Assembly: GCA_947442095.1 (NCBI GenBank)
Contig: CANEVG010000092.1
Coordinates: 1 to 10,397, forward strand
DNA length: 10,397 nt
Source: Sphingomonadaceae bacterium
GTDB taxonomy: Bacteria; Pseudomonadota; Alphaproteobacteria; Sphingomonadales; Sphingomonadaceae
Direction: 5' to 3'
Part shown: piece after piece, positions 1-5,623 of the stretch
Numbering within the stretch: the stretch's first letter is position 1
Layout of the letters: the number at the start of each line of letters is the position of its first letter
The notes under the pieces: generated by a model
What the model saw: only the letters and a program-made list of their open reading frames with translations
Told to the model about the DNA's origin: nothing
The model's database searches: none
Made by a program: the position numbers and the translations under genes

Positions 1-90
1 ATCGAAACTCTGCGCGACAATTGCGAGGCGGAAACCGGCCTGCCCGCGCCCGTCCAGCCAGTGTGGCAGACGCTGCAGGCGGCGGAATAA
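1..90 (+). CDS. C-terminal tail of an unidentified protein (cut by left edge)
   Basis: Frame 1 is open from the first base to a TAA at 88-90 and gives the last 29 residues of a protein, ending VWQTLQAAE. The codons have the same G/C-rich third positions as the genes downstream. The stop lies 13 bases before the ATG of the CoA-transferase gene, so this is very probably the upstream member of the same transcription unit. The tail contains TGLP followed by VQPVW. This faintly recalls the last strand and helix of Asp/Glu racemase or maleate-isomerase proteins, but the characteristic Asn-Gln pair and the spacing do not match, so I do not assign a family. The rest of the gene lies outside the window. 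Confidence 0.6.
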   Translation: METLRDNCEAETGLPAPVQPVWQTLQAAE

Positions 91-103
91 AAGGGTGGCA
101 AAC

Positions 104-1297
104 ATGGGGGCAAACGAGGGTGCTCTGAAGGGCATCCGGGTGGTCGAACTCGGGCAGCTCTTGGCCGGGCCGTTCTGCGGCCAGCTCTTGGGCGACATGG
201 GCGCGGAAGTCATCAAGATCGAGCCGCCGGGCGCGGGCGATCCGATGCGCGACTGGGGGCTCGGCGACGACAAGGTCAACTGGGAGGTCATTTCCCGCAA
301 CAAGAAGTCGGTCTCGGCCAATCTGCGCGTGGCCGAGGGCCAAGATCTGGTGCGCCAGCTCCTCGCCACCGCCGATGTGATGGTCGAGAACTTCAAGCCC
401 GGCACGCTCGAAAAGTGGGGCCTCGGGCCCGACGTGCTGCACGCCATCAACCCGGGCCTGATCATCGCGCGCATGTCGGGCTATGGCCAGACCGGGCCTT
501 ATTCCGACCGCGCCGGGTTTGGCGGGATCGGCGAGGCGATGGGCGGCTGGCGCTACATCGTGGGCGAGCCGGACCGTCCGCCCAGCCGCATGGGCATCTC
601 GATCGGAGACACGCTGACCGCAACGTATGGCTGCATGGGCGTGCTCGCCGCGCTCCATGCCCGCGCCTCCACCGGCAAGGGGCAAGTGGTCGACACCGCG
701 CTCTATGAAGCGGTCCTGCAGGTCATGGAAAGCGTGATCCCGGAATACGATCACTCGGGGATCATCCGCGAACGCTCGGGCTCGTTCCTGCCCGGTATCG
801 CGCCGTCCAACGTCTATCGCTGCAGCGACGGCGATTTCATGATCGGCGCCAACAAGGACGCGATCTTCGCGCGGCTGGCCGAGGCGATGGGCAGGCCCGA
901 ACTGGCCGCCGATCCGCGCTATGCCACCCATGTCGCGCGCGGAACGAACCAGATCGAGCTCGACGCTCTGATCAACGACTGGACAGCCACGCTCACCATC
1001 GACGAGGTCGACGCGCTGATGATCAAGCACTCGATCCCCGCAGGCAAAGTCTACCGCGCGCCCGAAATGTTCGCCGATCCGCACTTCCAGGCGCGCGAGG
1101 CGATCATCGAGGTGGAAACCGAGCGCTTCGGCAAGCTCAAGATGCAGAACGTCGTGCCGCGCCTTTCGGCCACACCGAGCAGCGTGCGCACTCCGGCTCC
1201 TTCGGAGGTCGGCCAGCACAATGCCGAAATCTACGGCGATCTGCTGGGGCTGGATGAAACCCAGCGGCAGGCCCTGGCAGCGCGCGGCATTATCTGA
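104..1297 (+). CDS. CaiB/BaiF family (family III) CoA-transferase
   Basis: Predicted cytosolic enzyme that moves CoA between carboxylic acids through an aspartyl-CoA thioester. The 397-residue length is normal for the family. The N-terminal block (residues 10-50) has the family pattern VVELGQLLAGPFCGQLLGD, then GAEVIKIEPP. N66-K67-K68-S69 is the conserved 'RNKKS' site, and DVMVENFKPG (91-100) and ARMSGYGQTGPY (122-133) follow. Asp169 in SIGDTLTA is at the same number as the catalytic Asp of formyl-CoA transferase and CaiB. The substrate cannot be read from sequence; dicarboxylates such as succinate or mesaconate are common in relatives. ATG 104 is chosen over an in-frame GTG at 95 because AAGGG at 91-95 sits 8 bases before the ATG but would overlap the GTG. 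It is followed after 16 bases by an amidohydrolase gene, with the start region duplicated between them. Confidence 0.93.
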   Translation: MGANEGALKGIRVVELGQLLAGPFCGQLLGDMGAEVIKIEPPGAGDPMRDWGLGDDKVNWEVISRNKKSVSANLRVAEGQDLVRQLLATADVMVENFKPGTLEKWGLGPDVLHAINPGLIIARMSGYGQTGPYSDRAGFGGIGEAMGGWRYIVGEPDRPPSRMGISIGDTLTATYGCMGVLAALHARASTGKGQVVDTALYEAVLQVMESVIPEYDHSGIIRERSGSFLPGIAPSNVYRCSDGDFMIGANKDAIFARLAEAMGRPELAADPRYATHVARGTNQIELDALINDWTATLTIDEVDALMIKHSIPAGKVYRAPEMFADPHFQAREAIIEVETERFGKLKMQNVVPRLSATPSSVRTPAPSEVGQHNAEIYGDLLGLDETQRQALAARGII

Positions 1298-1324
1298 TGA
1301 GCACGGAACCCGTATGAGCACGGA
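1297..1324 (+). repeat. 11-bp direct repeat duplicating the start region of the amidohydrolase gene
   Basis: ATGAGCACGGA occurs at 1297-1307 and again at 1314-1324, 17 bases apart. The first copy overlaps the CoA-transferase stop (TGATG, sharing the A at 1297). The second is the real start of the amidohydrolase. Because 17 is not a multiple of three, the first ATG reads only six codons (MSTEPV) to a TGA at 1315-1317, and that stop overlaps the second ATG as ATGA. A short tandem duplication of an originally coupled start explains this, although similarity stops after 11 bases. Confidence 0.75.
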
Positions 1325-1955
1325 CTTTACCGAAATCACGGCGAACTACACCGGCGCGTTCGATGGTTCGTTGCCGTTCGGCAAGCGACCCGCGCTGATT
1401 GTGATCGACATGGTCGAGGCCTATCTCCAGCCCAGCTCGCCGCTCTATGCGGGGATCGAGGCAGCGGTGGATAGTGCCGCGCGGCTGGCGGCTGCGGCGC
1501 GCGCGGCGGGTGTCCCGGTGATCTTCACCAATGTGGAGTATCAGCCCGGCGGCGCGGATGGCGGCGTGTTCTTCCGCAAGGTGCCTGCGCTGAAGGTGTT
1601 CGAGCAGGGCTCGCCGCTTGGAGCCTTTCCTGCCGTGCTCAGCCCGGAACCGGGCGATCTTGTCATCACCAAGCGCTATGCCTCGGCGTTCTTCGCCACA
1701 CATCTGGCCGCGACGCTGACGTCAATGGGCGTCGACACACTGATGATCACCGGCGTTTCAACCTCAGGCTGCGTGCGCGCAACCGCGCTCGATGCCTGCC
1801 AGAACGGGTTCCTGCCCTTCGTGGTGCGCGATGCCTGCGGCGACCGGCACCCCGGCCCGCACGAGGCCAACTTGTTCGATCTTCAGGCCAAGTACGCCGA
1901 AGTCATTTCCGAACAAGTTGCAGTGTCGCACCTGCAGGCCCTTCAGGCCGACTAA
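1314..1955 (+). CDS. Isochorismatase-fold cysteine amidohydrolase (N-carbamoylsarcosine / maleamate amidase type)
   Basis: Predicted cytosolic hydrolase that splits an amide or carbamoyl C-N bond through a cysteine nucleophile. In the 213-residue product the catalytic triad of this fold is complete: Asp32 in ALIVIDMVEAY, Lys120 in VITKRYASAFF and Cys153 in GVSTSGCVRATALDA. The TSGCVRA(T/S) form is typical of N-carbamoylsarcosine amidohydrolase and the maleamate amidohydrolase NicF rather than of true isochorismatases. Substrate choice between those is open. An in-frame ATG at 1221 exists but lies deep inside the CoA-transferase gene. ATG 1314 gives the usual N-terminus and has GGAA at 1305-1308 as a weak ribosome site. 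It follows the CoA-transferase by 16 bases, so the two are probably co-transcribed. Its TAA overlaps the stop of the converging acyl-CoA dehydrogenase gene. Confidence 0.9.
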   Translation: MSTDFTEITANYTGAFDGSLPFGKRPALIVIDMVEAYLQPSSPLYAGIEAAVDSAARLAAAARAAGVPVIFTNVEYQPGGADGGVFFRKVPALKVFEQGSPLGAFPAVLSPEPGDLVITKRYASAFFATHLAATLTSMGVDTLMITGVSTSGCVRATALDACQNGFLPFVVRDACGDRHPGPHEANLFDLQAKYAEVISEQVAVSHLQALQAD

Positions 1956-3106
1956 TAACTCCGCGGCAGGCCGAGCGCGTGTTCGGCAAGGTAGGAAAGG
2001 ATCAGGTTCGTCGAGATCGGGGCGACCTGATAGAGCCGTGTTTCGCGCAGCTTACGCTCGATATCGTATTCCGCCGCAAAGCCGAACCCGCCGTGCGTCT
2101 GCACGCAGACATTGCCTGCTTCCCATGAGGCATCGGCGGCGAGCATCTTGGCCATGTTCGCCTCCTCGCCCGCATTGGCCCCGGCCTCATAGGCACGTGC
2201 GGCTTCATGTACCATCAGTTCGGCTGCGCGCATTGCGGCATAGGCCTTGGCGATGGGAAACTGCACGCCCTGGTTGGCCCCGATGGCCCGCCCGAAGACC
2301 TGCCGCTCCTTGGCATAGTCGCTGGCGCGTTCGATAAACCACTTGGCATCGCCAATGCATTCCGCTGCGATCAGGATGCGCTCCGCGTTCATGCCTGAGA
2401 GGATGTAGCGAAATCCCTTGCCTTCCTCGCCGATCAGGTTGGCGGCGGGCACGGGCACGTTGTCGTACCAGATCTCGGTCGTCGCATGGTTCATCATCGT
2501 GCGGATCGGGCGGATCGTCATGCCGTTCTTCAGCGCGTCTGCCATATCCACGATGAATACCGAAAGCCCGTCGGACTTGCGCGCCACATCTTCCTTGGGC
2601 GTGGTGCGCGCCAGCAGGATCATGAGGTCCGAATGCTCGGCGCGGCTGGTCCACACTTTCTGGCCGCTGATGAAATAGGTGTCGCCCTCGCGCCGCGCGA
2701 ACGTGCGCAGCGAAAGCGTGTCGGTGCCGCTGCCCGGCTCGGTCACCCCGAAGGCCTGCAGGCGCAGTTCGCCGCGGGCGATGCGGGGTAGATACCGCGC
2801 CTTCTGTTCATCGCTGCCGTGGCGAAGCAGCGTGCCCATAGTGTACATCTGCGCATGGCAGGCAGAGCCATTGCACCCGGCGCGCTGCACTTCTTCCAGA
2901 ATGGCGCACCCGGCTGAAAGCGGCAGGCCCGATCCGCCGAACTCCTCCGGAATGAGCGCCGCCAGAAACCCGCTTTTGGTCAGCGCGTCGACAAACGCGG
3001 TCGGATATTCCATCCGCGCATCGAGATCGCGCCAGTAGGCACCGGGGAAATCGGCGCAAAGCGCGCGGACGGCATCGCGGATATCGGCATAGTCTGGTTC
3101 AAGCAT
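1952..3106 (-). CDS. Acyl-CoA dehydrogenase family flavoprotein
   Basis: Predicted FAD enzyme that oxidises an acyl-CoA at the alpha-beta bond and passes electrons to ETF. The length (384 residues) is standard. Visible landmarks are IPEEFGGSGLP (52-62), the FAD/substrate signature FGVTEPGSGTDT (119-130), FISGQKVWTS (145-154), RQVFGRAIGANQGVQFPIAK (268-287) and QTHGGFGFAAEY (336-347). At the usual catalytic site near the C-terminus (YEGT in MCAD) this protein reads YQVAPIST with no Glu. A Glu is instead present at residue 242 in MNAERILIA, where isovaleryl-CoA and long-chain dehydrogenases carry their base, so the enzyme is probably active with that arrangement. The substrate is unknown. It starts at the ATG at 3106 with only a poor Shine-Dalgarno (GGGA very close to the start), is divergent from pxpA, and converges with the amidohydrolase gene. 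Confidence 0.93.
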   Translation of the reverse strand: MLEPDYADIRDAVRALCADFPGAYWRDLDARMEYPTAFVDALTKSGFLAALIPEEFGGSGLPLSAGCAILEEVQRAGCNGSACHAQMYTMGTLLRHGSDEQKARYLPRIARGELRLQAFGVTEPGSGTDTLSLRTFARREGDTYFISGQKVWTSRAEHSDLMILLARTTPKEDVARKSDGLSVFIVDMADALKNGMTIRPIRTMMNHATTEIWYDNVPVPAANLIGEEGKGFRYILSGMNAERILIAAECIGDAKWFIERASDYAKERQVFGRAIGANQGVQFPIAKAYAAMRAAELMVHEAARAYEAGANAGEEANMAKMLAADASWEAGNVCVQTHGGFGFAAEYDIERKLRETRLYQVAPISTNLILSYLAEHALGLPRSY

Positions 3107-3124
3107 GCGTCCCGGTTAGCGCGA

Positions 3125-3140
3125 TGCAGAGCGGTCTGCA
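3125..3140. promoter_or_regulatory. Perfect 6-4-6 inverted repeat, candidate operator
   Basis: TGCAGA-GCGG-TCTGCA is a perfect palindrome with 6-bp arms and a 4-bp spacer. It sits 19 bp upstream of the dehydrogenase ATG and 74 bp upstream of the pxpA ATG. Size and location fit the binding site of a dimeric regulator that would block or overlap the leftward promoter. The arms do not extend further and no T-run follows, so a terminator is unlikely. The protein that would bind is not known. Confidence 0.4.
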
Positions 3141-3158
3141 AAGACTGATAAACGCCGG

Positions 3159-3171
3159 GCTTGATGCAAGC
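3159..3171. promoter_or_regulatory. Second short inverted repeat in the divergent region
   Basis: GCTTG-ATG-CAAGC has perfect 5-bp arms around a 3-bp centre. Its centre is about 32 bp, close to three helical turns, from the centre of the palindrome at 3125-3140. The arm sequence differs from the first repeat, so if both are functional they are probably bound by different proteins. A repeat this short can also arise by chance. Confidence 0.25.
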
Positions 3172-3200
3172 GCGCCGATGCCCGAAAGTGCGCTCGAACC

Positions 3201-3207
3201 GGAAGGA
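3201..3207 (+). promoter_or_regulatory. Ribosome binding site of pxpA
   Basis: GGAAGGA ends 6 bases before the ATG at 3214. It is one of the two strong Shine-Dalgarno sequences in the window and fixes the pxpA start. Confidence 0.8.
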
Positions 3208-3213
3208 TAGCGG

Positions 3214-3984
3214 ATGGCGCAGGGCGCAAGGATCGATCTTAATGCCGATCTCGGCGAAGGGTATGGCCCGTGGACCATGGGCGATGACCAGGCGATGCTC
3301 GATATCGTCACCAGCGCCAACATTGCCTGCGGTGGCCACGCCAGCGATCCGGAAACGATGTTCCGCACGCTCACCTGGGCGCGCGAGCGCGGCATCACCG
3401 TGGGCGCGCATCCCAGCTACCCCGACAAGGAAGGTTTCGGACGCCGCCGCCTGCCCTTCCCCCCGCCCGAAGTGGAGCGCTTTGTCGCTGCGCAGACCGG
3501 CGCGCTCCTCGCCATTGCCGCGCTGGCCGGAACGCGCGTCGCCTATGTGAAGCCGCACGGCGCGCTTGCCAATGTCGCCAGCGAGGACCGCCCGGTGGCC
3601 GAGGCGATCATGCGCGCGGTCAAGGCGGTGGACGGCAAGCTGGCCGTGCTCGCCATCTCGGGCACCGTGCTGGAGCGGGCGGCGCGCGAGGCAGGCCTTG
3701 CGGTCTACAGCGAGGTCTACGCTGACCGCGGCTACACGCCCGAAGGCAATCTCGTGCCGCGCGGCCAGCCCGGCGCCTTGATCGAGGACTACGCGGCGGC
3801 GGCAAGCCGGCTCATCGGCTGGCTCGAAACCGGCCAGATGCCAACTGTCAGCGGCCAGCCGGTCGCGCTCACCGGCCAATCGATCTGCGTGCACGGCGAT
3901 AGTCCGGGCGCCATCATGATGGCCCGCGCGATCCGCGCCGCGCTCGCCGCGCGCGGCATCGCGGTTGCCCCGTTTCTGGGATGA
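3214..3984 (+). CDS. pxpA: 5-oxoprolinase subunit A (LamB/YcsF family)
   Basis: PxpA acts with PxpB and PxpC in the cytosol to hydrolyse 5-oxoproline (pyroglutamate) to L-glutamate using ATP; the lactam arises by spontaneous glutamine or glutamate cyclisation and from peptide turnover. The 256-residue length is typical. Family motifs are all present: DLNADLGEGYG (8-18), SANIACGGHASD (34-45), VGAHPSYPDKEGFGRR (63-78), VKPHGALAN (112-120), SEVYADRGYTPEG (166-178) and ICVHGDSPGA (224-233). The start is set by GGAAGGA just upstream. It is the first gene of a three-gene operon: its TGA overlaps the pxpB ATG as ATGA at 3981-3984, which implies translational coupling and stoichiometric expression. 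It is transcribed away from the acyl-CoA dehydrogenase gene across the candidate operators. Confidence 0.96.
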   Translation: MAQGARIDLNADLGEGYGPWTMGDDQAMLDIVTSANIACGGHASDPETMFRTLTWARERGITVGAHPSYPDKEGFGRRRLPFPPPEVERFVAAQTGALLAIAALAGTRVAYVKPHGALANVASEDRPVAEAIMRAVKAVDGKLAVLAISGTVLERAAREAGLAVYSEVYADRGYTPEGNLVPRGQPGALIEDYAAAASRLIGWLETGQMPTVSGQPVALTGQSICVHGDSPGAIMMARAIRAALAARGIAVAPFLG

Positions 3985-4628
3985 GCGCCCCTGTTGTGCG
4001 CGCGGTGGGCGAGGCCGCCGTGCTGATCGAATTCGGCGACCGGATCGACGCGGCGATCAACGCCCGCGTCGTCGCGCTGGACCGCGCGCTGGCCGCCGCC
4101 CCGCCGCACGGGCTGGTGGAAACCATCCCGGCCTATTGCTCGATCATGCTGGAATACGATCCGCTCATGACAACGCAGGCCGAACTCGTCGCTGCGGCGC
4201 TTGCGCTGGCGGACAGCGCCTCGGCGACGGTGATCAAAGGCCGCGAGCACGTCGTGCCGGTCAGCTTCGATCCTCTTGATGGGCCTGACCTCGATCAGGT
4301 GGCCGCGCAGGCCGGGTTGCATTGGGAGGAAGTCATCGCGGCCTTCCTCGCCGGGCGCTACCGCGTCTTCCTGTACGGCTTCGCGCCCGGCTACGCCTAT
4401 CTCGGCGGGGTGCCACCCGTCCTGCAGCTGCCGCGCAAACCCATCGCGCAGCGCGGCCATCCCGCCGGCAGCGTGATCATCGCCGGGCCGCAATGCCTCA
4501 TCACCACGCTCCCCATGCCGACCGGCTGGTGGGTGATCGGGCGCACCGATCTTGCCATTCTCGATCCGGCAAGTGAGCGCCCGTTCCGCTTCGATCCGGG
4601 CGACACCATCCGGTTCGAGCGGGCATGA
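3981..4628 (+). CDS. pxpB: 5-oxoprolinase subunit B (KipI / allophanate hydrolase subunit 1 family), somewhat divergent
   Basis: PxpB forms the ATP-dependent 5-oxoprolinase with PxpA and PxpC; homologues include the Bacillus kinase inhibitor KipI and the N-terminal part of carboxyltransferase domains in urea-amidolyase-type proteins. The 215 residues show the family blocks: IPAYCSIMLEYDPL (49-62), LYGFAPGYAYLGGVP (131-145), PAGSVIIAG (161-169) and PTGWWVIGRTD (180-190). Several normally constant places differ from what I remember of the family. Phe122 stands where relatives usually have His before the GFxPG loop, GHPAGS replaces the usual R-V-PAGS, and PTGWW replaces PGGW. Position between pxpA and pxpC with ATGA overlaps on both sides makes the assignment firm despite this. 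Confidence 0.92.
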   Translation: MSAPVVRAVGEAAVLIEFGDRIDAAINARVVALDRALAAAPPHGLVETIPAYCSIMLEYDPLMTTQAELVAAALALADSASATVIKGREHVVPVSFDPLDGPDLDQVAAQAGLHWEEVIAAFLAGRYRVFLYGFAPGYAYLGGVPPVLQLPRKPIAQRGHPAGSVIIAGPQCLITTLPMPTGWWVIGRTDLAILDPASERPFRFDPGDTIRFERA

Positions 4629-5623
4629 CCGTGCGACTGAGGGTCGAAGCCGCTGGCCCGCTCACTAGCATGCAGGATGCCGGGCGGCGCGGCGCGCTGC
4701 GCTTTGGCGTACCGCGCTCCGGCCCGGTCGATCCCTTTGCCTTTGCCGCAGCGCTCACTGCCGCGGAGCCCGATTGCGGCACCGCCATCGAAGTTTCGCT
4801 CGGCGGCCTCACGCTCACCTGCCTCGAAGGCGAAATCGGCTTCGCGCTGTGCGGCGCGGGCTTCACCGGCGAAGTGGATGGCCGCATGATCGGCGCATGG
4901 CAGCGCGCCGTGCTCGGCCCTGGCCAGCGCCTGCGTATTCGGCACGGCGGAGGCAACTGGGCCTGCCTCGCCTTCAGCGGCGCAACCACTGCCCCGCATT
5001 GGCTCGGCAGCCGCGCCACCCACGCGCTTTCGGGCCTCGGCGGCGGCATGGTCCGCGCGGGCGACGTGCTGGAATACCACGCGGCGCGCACGCCGGAACC
5101 GGCCGCGCTCGCAGCGCCCGCAGCCCTGCCCGATGATCCCATCGGCATCGTCCTAGGCCCGCAGGAGCGCTTCTTCGCCGCCGCTGCACTGGAGCAGCTC
5201 TGCACCGCGCCCTTCACGGCCAGCGGCACGTTCGACCGCATGGGCCGCGTGCTCGAAGGCCCGCCGCTGGTACCGCTGCGGCTCGACATGCCCAGCGAAC
5301 CCGCGCTGCCCGGCTGTCTCCAACTCACCGGCGATGGCCGCATGACCATGCTCATGGCCGACCACCAGACCACCGGCGGCTATCCCAAGATCGCCACCGT
5401 GATCCGCGCCGATCTGGCCCGGCTGGCACAGCTGGATGGGGGCACCGCTCTGCGCTTCGAGGCCGTTTCCACCGAAGAAGCCACCGCGCGCCTGCGCCGC
5501 CACCTCGCCGCCCAGACGCAAGCGCTGCGCCGCCTCGTACCTGCTGCCAACCTTGCCGAACGCCTCAGCGGCCAGAATCTCGTCGGCGGGGTGATCGATG
5601 CCTTGGACGGGGACGAGACCTAG
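4625..5623 (+). CDS. pxpC: 5-oxoprolinase subunit C (biotin-dependent-carboxyltransferase-like, KipA family)
   Basis: This is the largest subunit of the ATP-dependent 5-oxoprolinase. The domain is related to the carboxyltransferase part of urea carboxylase but is used here for lactam hydrolysis, not carboxylation. In 332 residues the family features are TSMQDAGRRGALRFGVPRSG (14-33) followed by PVDPFA, AIEVSLGGLTL (54-64), ALSGLGGGMVRAGD (134-147), FDRMGRVLEGPPL (203-215), and the hallmark QTTGGYPKIATVI (248-260) followed by ADLARLAQL. The ATG at 4625 overlaps the pxpB stop as ATGA. The TAG at 5621-5623 overlaps the TAG of the converging acylase gene inside a CCTAGG palindrome, so no room is left for a dedicated terminator between the operons. 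Confidence 0.95.
   Translation: MTVRLRVEAAGPLTSMQDAGRRGALRFGVPRSGPVDPFAFAAALTAAEPDCGTAIEVSLGGLTLTCLEGEIGFALCGAGFTGEVDGRMIGAWQRAVLGPGQRLRIRHGGGNWACLAFSGATTAPHWLGSRATHALSGLGGGMVRAGDVLEYHAARTPEPAALAAPAALPDDPIGIVLGPQERFFAAAALEQLCTAPFTASGTFDRMGRVLEGPPLVPLRLDMPSEPALPGCLQLTGDGRMTMLMADHQTTGGYPKIATVIRADLARLAQLDGGTALRFEAVSTEEATARLRRHLAAQTQALRRLVPAANLAERLSGQNLVGGVIDALDGDET

Larger units (their letters stand above)
3107..3213. promoter_or_regulatory. Divergent intergenic region between the acyl-CoA dehydrogenase gene and pxpA
   Basis: This 107-bp stretch is the only sizeable non-coding gap in the window and must hold the promoters of both the minus-strand dehydrogenase gene and the plus-strand pxpABC operon. 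I could not assign convincing -35/-10 pairs on either strand: TTGATG at 3161-3166 is a possible -35, but the sequence 17 bases later is GAAAGT. Two perfect inverted repeats lie here (3125-3140 and 3159-3171) and are the best operator candidates. No regulator gene is visible in the window. Confidence 0.6.

Noticed and set aside
95..103. GTG start three codons upstream for the CoA-transferase
   Set aside because: The purine-rich AAGGG at 91-95 overlaps this GTG but is correctly spaced for the ATG at 104, so the ATG is the better start.
1930..1985. Possible bidirectional terminator at the first convergent junction
   Set aside because: Only short GGCC self-pairings are present, with no extended stem and no T-run on either strand.
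2980..3894. 304-codon minus-strand open frame opposite pxpA
   Set aside because: It overlaps most of pxpA and the start of the dehydrogenase gene, and its composition is typical of an antisense GC-rich frame.
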